A stretch of 26,172 nucleotides of DNA from a virus, in IMG/VR virus record IMGVR_UViG_3300009076_000039, positions 1 to 26,172 of that record; one strand, 5' to 3'. Position 1 is the stretch's first letter; every line of letters starts with the position of its first letter. The notes under the pieces are model-generated. The model worked only from the letters and a program-made list of their open reading frames with translations. It was not told where the DNA came from and ran no database searches. A program made the position numbers and the translations under genes. Shown here one piece after another: positions 8,654 through 16,039 of the stretch.

Positions 8654-9148
8654 ATGGCTGTACTAACTAAAAATTTAAACTTTTTACAACCTACGGGATA
8701 CAAGATTAGTATTGATAGAAAGAACTATCCTAACCTTGAATTCTTTCTACAAAGTATTGTTCACCCAGCAGTATCTGTAGCTCAAACTGAGGTGCCGTAT
8801 AAACGCACTGCTATTCATATGCCTGGTGATAAGATACTTTATGATGAAGTAACCTTTGAAATGTTATTAGATGAAGATATGAATGCATATAAAGAGATGT
8901 ACGGCTGGTTAGAGAGACTTGTTGAAGAAGGTGTTCAATCACCATCTAATAGATCAAATAAGGTGCCTAGTTATTCTGATATAACTTTATCTATGCTATC
9001 AAGTCATAGTAACACAACTAATAAATTTATCTACCGAGATTGTATTCCAACAAATATAGGTAGTGTTAACTTGACTTCAGCTACAACAGATGTAGCATTT
9101 TTGACTATACCGGTATCGTTTAGTTTTAGCTACTTTGATATTGTATAG
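8654..9148 (+). CDS. gp19-family tail protein (second tail-tube-like paralogue)
   Basis: 164 residues with the fold signature of the T4 gp19 tail tube family. The C-terminal YRDCIPTNIGSVNLTSATTD and FLTIPVSFSFSYFDIV run parallel to FRGCFPTNVGAIDLN and FPVEFQIQYWES in gp19, and the central DEVTFEMLLDEDMNAYKEMY matches the strand-helix centre. It is clearly diverged from gp19 and lacks the GDRTFEPW segment. It may be a tube-initiator or baseplate-tube junction protein (the role of T4 gp54 or gp48), or a minor tube subunit; sequence alone does not decide. The late promoter at 8623-8630 and its place after the capsid gene mark it as structural. AAGGA ribosome site. Confidence 0.75.
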   Translation: MAVLTKNLNFLQPTGYKISIDRKNYPNLEFFLQSIVHPAVSVAQTEVPYKRTAIHMPGDKILYDEVTFEMLLDEDMNAYKEMYGWLERLVEEGVQSPSNRSNKVPSYSDITLSMLSSHSNTTNKFIYRDCIPTNIGSVNLTSATTDVAFLTIPVSFSFSYFDIV

Positions 9149-9179
9149 ATAGTATTGTAATTGATTATGGAGATATATT

Positions 9180-9623
9180 ATGAACTTGGAATCCGTTCTG
9201 GAAATGTGGAAAAAAGATAGTGTTATTGAACAGTTTAATTTAGACGACACTAGTAGAAATACACCAGCATTACACGCAAAATATTTAGAACTTCTTTCTA
9301 TTGCTAAACTGCAATTAAAGAAAGCTGATCTTACACAAAAATCCCTATTAAAGAAAAAATGGCTTTACTATAATGGTAAACTCACTCAAGATCAAATTGT
9401 TGAACTTGGTTGGGAATTTGATCCGTTTAATGGCCTTAAAGTCCTAAAAGGTGAAATGGAATATTACTATGATGCTGATGTAGATATACAGAGATCAGAA
9501 GAAAAAATATTATATCATAAAACTATGATTGAAACATTAACAGAAATTGTTACTAATTTAAACTGGAGACATCAGACTATTGGTAATATGATCAAGTGGA
9601 GGCAATTTGAAGCCGGTGGATAA
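9180..9623 (+). CDS. uvsY: Recombination mediator UvsY
   Basis: Loads the UvsX recombinase onto gp32-coated single-stranded DNA in recombination-dependent replication. 147 residues against 137 in T4. Mostly helical and charged, with the family C-terminus (IKWRQFEAGG here, MRAFEAGK in T4) and the LKKKWLYYNGKLTQDQ segment corresponding to the T4 ALKARLDYYSGRG region. A GGAG ribosome site precedes ATG. The last codons overlap the uvsW start, as expected for the uvsY-uvsW pair. UvsX itself is not in the window. Confidence 0.93.
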   Translation: MNLESVLEMWKKDSVIEQFNLDDTSRNTPALHAKYLELLSIAKLQLKKADLTQKSLLKKKWLYYNGKLTQDQIVELGWEFDPFNGLKVLKGEMEYYYDADVDIQRSEEKILYHKTMIETLTEIVTNLNWRHQTIGNMIKWRQFEAGG

Positions 9624-11130
9624 GATTACACTAAAGAAAAAAAACCAGTCAGTAATGCACATTCAGACAGATCCTGGTATAGCAAATGAGTTAAGTGATT
9701 TTTTCTCATTCTTTGTCCCAGGCTATAAATTTATGCCTGCATTTAAAAATCGTATATGGGATGGGAAGATTAGATTGTTTAATGCGCAATCTTGTGAGTT
9801 ACCTATAGGTCTATTCTCATATGTGCAAGAGTTTGCTCAACAGAGAAAGTATATTGTAGAAGTTGAACATGATGCATATTACGGTAGACCAGATTCAGTT
9901 AATGATGTTGACTTAGTTGAACTTGCTACGTTTGTAGAGGGTCTTAACTTAACAAGTCGTGGTAATAAGATTGCTCCTAGAGAATATCAAGTAGAAGCTA
10001 TGGTTGAAGCTATTCATCGTAAACGAGCCATTCTACTAAGCCCAACCGGTTCTGGTAAATCTCTTATCATTTATTTACTTATGCGGTGGTTGTTAGATAG
10101 ATCAACTAAGAAGGTTTTGGTTATTGTACCAACTACATCACTAGTGCAACAAATGTATGCTGACTTTGAAGATTATTCTAAATTTGATGAGACTTGGGAT
10201 GTTGAACTAGAAGTACATAGAATTTACTCTGGTAAACCTAAGATGAATATGAGTCAGAGAATATTTGTATCAACATGGCAATCTGTTTATAAACTTCCAG
10301 GTGCATGGTTTGAGCAATTTGGTACAGTATTCGGCGATGAGTGTCACGGGTTTAAATCTAAATCTCTTACTGGTATTATGAATAAATCGAGGGAAGCTGA
10401 ATATAGATTTGGTACAACTGGTACACTTGACGGCACTCAAACACATAAATTAGTTTTAGAAGGTCTTTTTGGACGGATATATAATGTTACTACCACCAAG
10501 AAACTACAAGATGATAGTACACTAGCTGCATTAGATATTCAGATACTACTATTAAAATACCCTGAAGACATCAGAAAGAATTTTGGTAAACAACAGTATC
10601 ACGATGAACTAGACTATATTGTAAAAAACGAGGCAAGAAATAGACTTATATCAAATCTAGCAATAGATCAAGATGGTAATTCTTTGGTTCTTTTCCAGTA
10701 TGTTGAGAAGCATGGAAAGGTGCTATATAATCTTATAAAGGATAAAGCACACGAACGCAGAAAAGTATTCTTTGTATCAGGTGAGACAGATACTAATGAT
10801 CGTGAAGCAATCAGAAAGATTGTAGAGACACAGAAGAATGCAATAATTGTTGCAAGTTTAGGTACATTCTCTACAGGTATTAATATTAGAAACTTGCATA
10901 ACATTGTTTTTGCATCACCTTCTAAATCTCAGATTAAAGTCCTACAGTCTATTGGACGTGGATTAAGAAATTCAGATGACGGATCAACTACTACTCTATA
11001 TGACATAGCAGATGATCTACACTGGAAGGGAAGAAAAAATTACACACTAGTACATTCTGCGGAAAGAATAAAAATTTACGCCAGAGAATCATTTAATTAT
11101 AAAATATATGAAGTTGAGTTAAAAACATGA
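9616..11130 (+). CDS. uvsW: DNA/RNA helicase UvsW
   Basis: Superfamily 2 helicase that unwinds R-loops and branched intermediates, switching replication from origin to recombination mode. About 504 residues (T4: 503). Motifs, numbered from the possible TTG at 9607: Walker A SPTGSGKS (145-152), DEAD-type DECH (244-247), motif III TGTLDG (270-275), motif VI QSIGRGLR (447-454). No ATG is available. GTG at 9616 gives MDKITLKKK..., which reaches the DFFSF motif at the same distance as in T4; TTG at 9607 is nearer a GGAGG site. I favour GTG on homology. The start overlaps the uvsY end, and the stop overlaps the next start (ATGA). Confidence 0.94.
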   Translation: MDKITLKKKNQSVMHIQTDPGIANELSDFFSFFVPGYKFMPAFKNRIWDGKIRLFNAQSCELPIGLFSYVQEFAQQRKYIVEVEHDAYYGRPDSVNDVDLVELATFVEGLNLTSRGNKIAPREYQVEAMVEAIHRKRAILLSPTGSGKSLIIYLLMRWLLDRSTKKVLVIVPTTSLVQQMYADFEDYSKFDETWDVELEVHRIYSGKPKMNMSQRIFVSTWQSVYKLPGAWFEQFGTVFGDECHGFKSKSLTGIMNKSREAEYRFGTTGTLDGTQTHKLVLEGLFGRIYNVTTTKKLQDDSTLAALDIQILLLKYPEDIRKNFGKQQYHDELDYIVKNEARNRLISNLAIDQDGNSLVLFQYVEKHGKVLYNLIKDKAHERRKVFFVSGETDTNDREAIRKIVETQKNAIIVASLGTFSTGINIRNLHNIVFASPSKSQIKVLQSIGRGLRNSDDGSTTTLYDIADDLHWKGRKNYTLVHSAERIKIYARESFNYKIYEVELKT

Positions 11131-11522
11131 GTGAAATAAGACAGTTTAAGTTGGTTGACGGATCAGAAATAGTTTGTGAAGTTATTGAATGGAATGATGA
11201 TACAACAGATGAGATTGTAATGCGTAATGCACTAGTAATACAGTATATGGTGAGAGATGATCATAGGCTATGTTCTATGAGACCATGGATGCTTCAGCAA
11301 GTCCAAAATGATTATCTACAAACACTTAATGCTGGCCATATTACAGTAGATGCTAAACCAGCACCAGAGACTTTAGAAAACTATGAAGAAACAGTACAAT
11401 TCTTACAAACTAACTTAGAAGACTTGGATGAAGAATCCTTAGATGATCTAATAGAGATTGATGAGGAAGAAAAAGATAATATTCTTAACTTTATGCAATC
11501 AAGAAAAGACAAACTTCACTAG
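11127..11522 (+). CDS. Conserved small protein, possibly Sm/Lsm-like
   Basis: 131 residues, translationally coupled to uvsW (ATGA overlap). The first 45 residues, with KLVDGSEIVCEVIEWND then EIVMRNALVIQ, have the strand pattern and Gly-containing turn of an Sm1 motif (hydrophobic-L-x-DG-x-x-hydrophobic then strand). That suggests an RNA-binding Sm/Hfq-like barrel, but this is fold-level inference. The C-terminal 40 residues are very acidic (LEDLDEESLDDLIEIDEEEK), with no membrane segment. Its placement between uvsW and 55 and the lack of its own promoter suggest expression with uvsW. The leftward promoter at 11554-11582 would transcribe antisense to it. Confidence 0.7.
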   Translation: MSEIRQFKLVDGSEIVCEVIEWNDDTTDEIVMRNALVIQYMVRDDHRLCSMRPWMLQQVQNDYLQTLNAGHITVDAKPAPETLENYEETVQFLQTNLEDLDEESLDDLIEIDEEEKDNILNFMQSRKDKLH

Positions 11523-11553
11523 TCTCTCTCTCCTACCCCAAAATGCTTAATTT

Positions 11554-11582
11554 ATTATACCATAGTTTACACAAAATGTAAA
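11554..11582 (-). promoter_or_regulatory. Leftward sigma70-type promoter (TTTACA-17-TATAAT, extended -10)
   Basis: On the minus strand: -35 TTTACA (11582-11577), a 17-bp spacer, -10 TATAAT (11559-11554), preceded by TGG (extended -10). This equals the best rightward promoters of the window. Transcription would start near 11547 and run leftward, antisense to the small acidic protein and uvsW; no minus-strand gene of credible length follows. Confidence 0.7.
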
Positions 11583-11583
11583 C
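11565..11583. repeat. Perfect inverted repeat over the leftward -35
   Basis: GTTTACA (11565-11571), 5-base spacer, TGTAAAC (11577-11583). The right half contains the leftward -35 hexamer, so a dimeric regulator bound here would block that promoter. It could also be a weak hairpin. No U-run follows on the plus strand. Confidence 0.6.
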
Positions 11584-11626
11584 CCCTAAAATGCATTTAT
11601 TTTACTTTTTTTTATTAATTTAATTG

Positions 11627-11655
11627 TTTACACATACTCAAATATGTGATATAAT
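11627..11655 (+). promoter_or_regulatory. Early-type promoter for gene 55 and downstream
   Basis: TTTACA (11627-11632), 17-bp spacer, TATAAT (11650-11655) preceded by TGA (extended -10). The G before the -35 gives GTTTAC as in T4 early promoters. Inside the spacer is a perfect inverted repeat CACATA/TATGTG (11631-11636, 11643-11648), a possible operator. Confidence 0.88.
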
Positions 11656-11678
11656 GGTTATATTGAAAGGAGTCCATA

Positions 11679-12272
11679 ATGGCAAGAACTAAACGAGCTA
11701 GTATTCATTATGTTAATAACGCAGAATTTTCTAATAGTGTTGTTGAATATGTGAAAACTGTTATAGAAGCCAAGGACAAAGAACAACCGCTACCTATTGT
11801 ACCAGACTATATTGCTCAGTGTTTCTTAAAGATCGCTGAAGGTTTATCTCATAAATCAAACTTTATTCGCTACACATATCGCGAAGAAATGGTAATGGAC
11901 GCAGTTGAGAATTGTTTAAGAGCAGTTGAAAATTATAATATTGAAGCCGCCACACGTACAGGTAAGCCTAATGCATTTGCTTACTTTACACAAATTAGTT
12001 GGTATGCATTCCTAAGGAGAATTGCAAAGGAGAAAAAACAACAAGAAATTAAATATAAGTATCTCACATCATCTGGTGTAGAAGCATTTATGAGCATAGA
12101 CATGTCTGAAGAATTCAGTAAACTTGTTGTAGCTAACTATGTTGATATATTAAAAGATAGAATTGAGAAAGTTAAAGAAGCTGATAATGTTGTTAAGGAG
12201 TTAGTAAAGAAAGAAAAGCGCAAGAAGCGTGAAATAAAGGTAGACTCTGATCTAAGTGAGTTTATAAAATGA
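11679..12272 (+). CDS. 55: Late-transcription sigma factor gp55
   Basis: Highly diverged sigma70-family factor that directs host RNA polymerase to TATAAATA late promoters; with gp33 it is coupled to the gp45 sliding clamp. 197 residues against 185 in T4. Family text: IHYVNNAEF at the start, IAEGLSHKSNFIRYTYREEM, DAVENCLRAVENYN, NAFAYFTQISWYAFLRRIAKE (region 2-like DNA-melting and core-binding helices). The C-terminal third is Lys/Glu-rich and less conserved. It has a consensus promoter and a strong AAAGGAG ribosome site. The stop overlaps the start of gene 47 (ATGA). Its targets lie in the left third of this window. Confidence 0.95.
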   Translation: MARTKRASIHYVNNAEFSNSVVEYVKTVIEAKDKEQPLPIVPDYIAQCFLKIAEGLSHKSNFIRYTYREEMVMDAVENCLRAVENYNIEAATRTGKPNAFAYFTQISWYAFLRRIAKEKKQQEIKYKYLTSSGVEAFMSIDMSEEFSKLVVANYVDILKDRIEKVKEADNVVKELVKKEKRKKREIKVDSDLSEFIK

Positions 12273-13330
12273 AGATAGCAATATTAAATGATACCCATTG
12301 TGGTATTAGAAATAGCTCTGATATATTTCTTGATAATGCGGAGAAATTCTTTACTGATATATTTTTTCCTCATCTGATAGAAAATAATATAACTCACATT
12401 GTTCATCTTGGTGATTATTTTGAGAATAGAAAGTTTATTAACTTCCGTGCACTTAACCGTAATCGACAGTTCTTTCTCGCAAAGCTAAGAGAGTATAAAA
12501 TCACTATGGATATTATTTGTGGTAACCACGATACATTCTTTAAGAATACTAATGAGCTGAATAGTCTTAAAGAATTGCTTGGTCACTATATGAATGAGAT
12601 CCATATTGTACATCAGCCTACAGTAATGAACTATGATGGTTTAAAAATGGCTTTACTACCATGGATATGCCCTGATAATGAAAAGGAGTCACTTGATTTT
12701 ATAAGAAACTGTAAAGCAGATATTCTTGGTGGCCATTTAGAATTAGATGGTTTTGATATGATGAAAGGTATACCAAACACTCATGGTATGGATCCAAGTT
12801 TGTTTAGTAGATTTGAAGCTGTTTACTCTGGTCACTTCCATACTAAATCAACTCAAGGTAATATAACATATCTTGGTTCTCAGTTAGAGTTTACTTGGTC
12901 AGATGCTCACGATAACAAATACTTCCATATATTGGATACTAATACACGTGAGCTAACCGAAGTAAGAAATCCACATACTGTATTCCATCGTATTCATTAT
13001 GATGATACTCAAACTAACTTTGATGATTATGATGTAAAGCAAGTTGATAATAAGTTTGTTAAAATTGTAGTTATAAACAAAACTGATCTATTTACTTTTG
13101 ACCGGTTTGTTGATAGAATACAAAATAGGCCAATTCACGAGTTGAAGATTGCTGAGAACTTTGCGGAGTTTCTTGGTGACGCTGTTGAAGATGAGGGTAT
13201 ATCTGTAGAAGAAACTACAGAATTACTTGATAGTTATATTGATAATGTTGAGACTGATCTCAGCAAAGATAGACTAAAATCTAGCATGCGGGATCTATTT
13301 ACTGAGGCTAACGCACTGGAAATCGCATGA
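12269..13330 (+). CDS. 47: Recombination nuclease subunit gp47 (SbcD/Mre11 family)
   Basis: Manganese-dependent nuclease subunit of the gp46/gp47 complex, which resects DNA ends for recombination and degrades host DNA. 353 residues (T4: 339). Calcineurin-like phosphoesterase motifs in order: NDTHCG (D8, H10), GDYFENR (D49), GNHDT (85-89), GGHLELDG (H156) and SGHFHTK (187-193). The metal ligands of all five motifs are present, so it should be active. The C-terminal third is the family's capping and partner-binding region. The start overlaps gene 55 and the stop overlaps gene 46 (ATGA both times), so the three genes are tightly coupled. Confidence 0.96.
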   Translation: MKIAILNDTHCGIRNSSDIFLDNAEKFFTDIFFPHLIENNITHIVHLGDYFENRKFINFRALNRNRQFFLAKLREYKITMDIICGNHDTFFKNTNELNSLKELLGHYMNEIHIVHQPTVMNYDGLKMALLPWICPDNEKESLDFIRNCKADILGGHLELDGFDMMKGIPNTHGMDPSLFSRFEAVYSGHFHTKSTQGNITYLGSQLEFTWSDAHDNKYFHILDTNTRELTEVRNPHTVFHRIHYDDTQTNFDDYDVKQVDNKFVKIVVINKTDLFTFDRFVDRIQNRPIHELKIAENFAEFLGDAVEDEGISVEETTELLDSYIDNVETDLSKDRLKSSMRDLFTEANALEIA

Positions 13331-15042
13331 TTATTTTTAGAACACTACGTTATAAGAACTTACTATCATCTGGTAATAACTGGACTAAGATTAACTTTAC
13401 TGATACTAAATCAACTCTTGTTGTTGGTCATAATGGTGCTGGTAAATCTACAATGTTGGATGCTTTATCCTTTTCATTGTTTGGTAAACCACACCGTAAT
13501 ATTGGCAAATCACAATTAGTCAACTCTATCAATAAGAAAAATTGTATTGTTGAAATTGAATTTAGTATTGGTAAATCTAACTTTAAAGTCATTCGTGGCG
13601 CAAAACCTAATATCTTTGAAATATGGAAAGATGGTGTTATGGTAAACCAGGCATCTCATTCAAGAGAATATCAAAAGATATTAGAACAAAACATTTTAAA
13701 GTTGAATCATAAATCTTTTCACCAGATTATTGTACTTGGTTCATCATCTTTTATTCCGTTTATGCAACTAACATCTCAGCATAGACGTGATGTTATTGAG
13801 GATCTTTTGGATATTAATATCTTTTCTAAGATGAATTCTATTATCAAAGAAAAGAATGCTATACTTAAAGACAAGATCCGTGAAGTGACTTATGAGATTG
13901 ATCTATTAAAAGAAAAGATTGATCTACAGCGTAAGTATATTAGAGAAGTTGAGAACCTAAGTGATGAGCAAGTAAAAGATAAAGAGGAAGAGGTTGTACT
14001 ATCTCAAGAAAGTATAGTTAATATTCAACTTACAAATGCTATGCTATCCGAAGATGTATCCGAATTATCAGAAACACTTCAAGCTGATCTTAAGGCAGCT
14101 AGTGATAAGAAAACATCATTACTTCATTATCAAGCTACATTTAACCAGCAGATTAGAACTGTTGTTAAAGAAGCAAAATTCTTTGAAGAGAATGAAAGCT
14201 GTCCTACATGTGAACAGAATATAGATGATAATCTAAGAACATCTAAACTTGAATTGGCTAAAGGTAAGGCTAGTGAACTTAATACAGCACTATCACAAGC
14301 TAATGATCAAGCTACTGAAGTTGAAGAAACTCTTTCATCTCTTAGTGATATTGCTAAGAAAGTTGCCAATAAACAAAATGATATTAATAATAATAATAAG
14401 GAAATTGGTAGACTACAAAACACTATCACTAATCTAACTAAAGCTATTGATAATATACGTGGCAAAGATGGTGATATTTCTATTGAGAAAGATAAGCTAC
14501 AACAATTAAATGATACACGTGAATCTTCCTTTGAGAGCCGCCTAGTATCAAACGAAACTCTTTCATATAATATTGCTATGAGTGAGATGCTTAAAGATAC
14601 TGGTATTAAGACTAAAATTATCAAACAGTATCTACCTGTAATGAATAAGCTAGTTAATCAATACCTACAAACACTAGACTTCTTTGTTCACTTTAACTTG
14701 GATGAAAACTTCCAAGAGACTATTAGATCAAGACATCGTGACGAATTCTCATATGATTCATTCTCTGAGGGTGAGAAACAGCGTATTGATCTGGCACTAC
14801 TCTTTACTTGGCGAATGATTGCTAAGATGAAGAATTCTGTAGCCACAAATCTACTGATCTTAGACGAGACTTTTGATTCAAGCTTAGATCATGAAGGTGT
14901 AGATAATCTAATGAAGATCATCTATACACTCGGTGAAGAAACTAATGTCTTTGTTATATCACATAAGGGTGAAATACTAGACGGAAAGTTTGAGAGGAAG
15001 ATTGAATTCTTTAAGGAAAAAAACTTTAGTGAAATTAAATAA
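13327..15042 (+). CDS. 46: Recombination ATPase subunit gp46 (SbcC/Rad50 family)
   Basis: ABC-type ATPase partner of gp47, with long coiled-coil arms. 571 residues (T4: 560). Walker A GHNGAGKST (34-42), zinc hook CPTC (C292-C295) at the midpoint between two coiled coils (about 170-285 and 300-400), signature FSEGEKQR (479-486), and Walker B LLILDET (509-515). The second coil includes a short run of asparagines coded by AAT repeats near 14390. The architecture is complete. It is translationally coupled to gene 47, and the gene 45 promoter begins 6 bases after its stop. Confidence 0.97.
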   Translation: MIIFRTLRYKNLLSSGNNWTKINFTDTKSTLVVGHNGAGKSTMLDALSFSLFGKPHRNIGKSQLVNSINKKNCIVEIEFSIGKSNFKVIRGAKPNIFEIWKDGVMVNQASHSREYQKILEQNILKLNHKSFHQIIVLGSSSFIPFMQLTSQHRRDVIEDLLDINIFSKMNSIIKEKNAILKDKIREVTYEIDLLKEKIDLQRKYIREVENLSDEQVKDKEEEVVLSQESIVNIQLTNAMLSEDVSELSETLQADLKAASDKKTSLLHYQATFNQQIRTVVKEAKFFEENESCPTCEQNIDDNLRTSKLELAKGKASELNTALSQANDQATEVEETLSSLSDIAKKVANKQNDINNNNKEIGRLQNTITNLTKAIDNIRGKDGDISIEKDKLQQLNDTRESSFESRLVSNETLSYNIAMSEMLKDTGIKTKIIKQYLPVMNKLVNQYLQTLDFFVHFNLDENFQETIRSRHRDEFSYDSFSEGEKQRIDLALLFTWRMIAKMKNSVATNLLILDETFDSSLDHEGVDNLMKIIYTLGEETNVFVISHKGEILDGKFERKIEFFKEKNFSEIK

Positions 15043-15047
15043 AGTGC

Positions 15048-15076
15048 TTTACTTTTCCTTTCAATTGAACTATAAT
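15048..15076 (+). promoter_or_regulatory. Early-type promoter for gene 45
   Basis: TTTACT (15048-15053), 17-bp spacer, TATAAT (15071-15076). One -35 mismatch from the window's consensus and no extended -10. It lies in the gap between genes 46 and 45. Confidence 0.75.
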
Positions 15077-15104
15077 AAATATATTATAACATGGAGCCAT
15101 TATT

Positions 15105-15779
15105 ATGGAATTATCTGAAAACACACTATCCATCCTTAAAAACTATGCTGGTATCAATTCCAACATTGTTATCGAGGCTGGTAATACTATTAAGACTATA
15201 TCTGAAGCAAAGAATGTTATGTCTACTGCTGCTATTCGTGAAGAGTTTCCACAGCAGTTCGGCATATATGATCTAAATGAATTTCTAGGCGTGCTATCTC
15301 TTGTTGATACTCCTAACCTAAATTTCTCTAATGATTTTGTTACAGTTAGTGATTCGTCTGGTCGCAGTAAAGTAAAATACTTTTACTCAGATCCAGATAT
15401 GTTAACAAAGCCTGGCAAGAATGTAAATATGCCTACAGCTGATGTTAACTTTGCTTTAGATGCTGACACTCTTAGTAGAATTAAACGTGCTGCAAGTACA
15501 CTAGGCCACACTGATGTGTCTATTACTGGTAAAGATGGTGTTCTAAGTTTATCAATTATTGATAGTAAAAATGCAACTTGTAATGCATATACAATTGATA
15601 TTGCTGGTGACTTTGATTCAACACCATTTAACTTTATACTTAATATTGCTAACTTGAAGATTATGCCAGGTGACTATGAAGTTGCTATATCTTCAAAACT
15701 AATCTCGCATTTTACTAATAAGGAATATGGTATTTCATATTGGATTGCACTTGATAAATCATCTACATACGGAGAATAA
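15105..15779 (+). CDS. 45: DNA polymerase sliding clamp gp45
   Basis: Trimeric processivity ring that tethers gp43 and also activates late transcription through gp55/gp33. 224 residues (T4: 228). Family landmarks: LSENTLSILKNYAGINSNIV at the start, EFPQQFGIYDLNEFLGVLSL, and the second-domain LSRIKRAASTLGHTDV and ISYWIALDK near the end. The start has a GGAG ribosome site about 10 bases upstream and its own promoter. It is followed at once by a 66-residue unknown and then by gene 44, the clamp loader. Confidence 0.96.
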   Translation: MELSENTLSILKNYAGINSNIVIEAGNTIKTISEAKNVMSTAAIREEFPQQFGIYDLNEFLGVLSLVDTPNLNFSNDFVTVSDSSGRSKVKYFYSDPDMLTKPGKNVNMPTADVNFALDADTLSRIKRAASTLGHTDVSITGKDGVLSLSIIDSKNATCNAYTIDIAGDFDSTPFNFILNIANLKIMPGDYEVAISSKLISHFTNKEYGISYWIALDKSSTYGE

Positions 15780-15780
15780 G

Positions 15781-15981
15781 ATGACTAAGACAAATAATAA
15801 ACATGATGAAACATACACACTAATGGCTCAAATTGGTCGCAGTACTGTTGCAGTAATTGATGCAGTAGTGCAACGTGGTGGTTTTCGTGGTGAAGAACTA
15901 ACTACAATTGGTACATTGCGTGATCAGTGCATTCAAGCCATATCTATATCAGAAGCATTTGAGGCTAATGATAAAGAATAG
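15781..15981 (+). CDS. Small hypothetical protein between clamp and clamp loader
   Basis: 66 residues starting at the ATG one base after the gene 45 stop, with GGAG as ribosome site. Soluble, mildly acidic and predicted helical (MAQIGRSTVAVIDAVVQRGG, then LRDQCIQAISISEAFEAND). I recognise no family. Enteric T4 has no gene between 45 and 44, so it is an insertion in the core operon. It probably depends on the gene 45 promoter; the gene 44 promoter begins 4 bases after its stop. Tight spacing and a good ribosome site support it as real. Confidence 0.72.
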   Translation: MTKTNNKHDETYTLMAQIGRSTVAVIDAVVQRGGFRGEELTTIGTLRDQCIQAISISEAFEANDKE

Positions 15982-15984
15982 TTG

Positions 15985-16013
15985 TTTACAATCTTTATTA
16001 ATTATTATATAAT
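15985..16013 (+). promoter_or_regulatory. Early-type promoter for gene 44
   Basis: TTTACA (15985-15990), 17-bp spacer, TATAAT (16008-16013), in the only gap between the 66-residue gene and gene 44. Context TTGTTTACA matches the gene 55 promoter. Confidence 0.87.
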
Positions 16014-16039
16014 GAATTTATTGAATATGGAGAATGTGA

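Larger units (their letters stand above)
11523..11678. other. Intergenic boundary between late-type and early-type transcription units
   Basis: The longest non-coding stretch here (156 bases), very AT-rich. It holds a leftward promoter (11554-11582), a 7-bp perfect inverted repeat (11565-11583), a poly-T-rich stretch (about 11596-11615), a rightward promoter (11627-11655) with an inverted repeat in its spacer, and the gene 55 ribosome site. No open reading frame of useful length and no tRNA was seen. Confidence 0.8.

Noticed and set aside
9641-9648. Run of eight A near the uvsW start, a potential slippery site
   Set aside because: No frame choice is needed there, the reading frame continues normally, and AAA/AAG lysine runs are frequent in this AT-rich genome.
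14382-14399. AAT-type trinucleotide run in gene 46
   Set aside because: Short, in frame, coding for asparagines within the coiled coil; compatible with composition bias.
14036-14624. Alternative-frame and antisense open frames within gene 46
   Set aside because: The coiled-coil region is AT-rich and low in stop codons in other frames; the gp46 reading frame has all family motifs.
15046-15054. GCTTTAC resembling a T4 MotA box before gene 45
   Set aside because: The distance to TATAAT is about 19 bases from a MotA-type box, too long for a T4 middle promoter; it fits a -35 with 17-bp spacing instead.
15091-15276. ATG at 15091 opening a different frame over gene 45
   Set aside because: Its product is Leu-rich and unlike any clamp; the overlapping frame from 15105 is clearly gp45.
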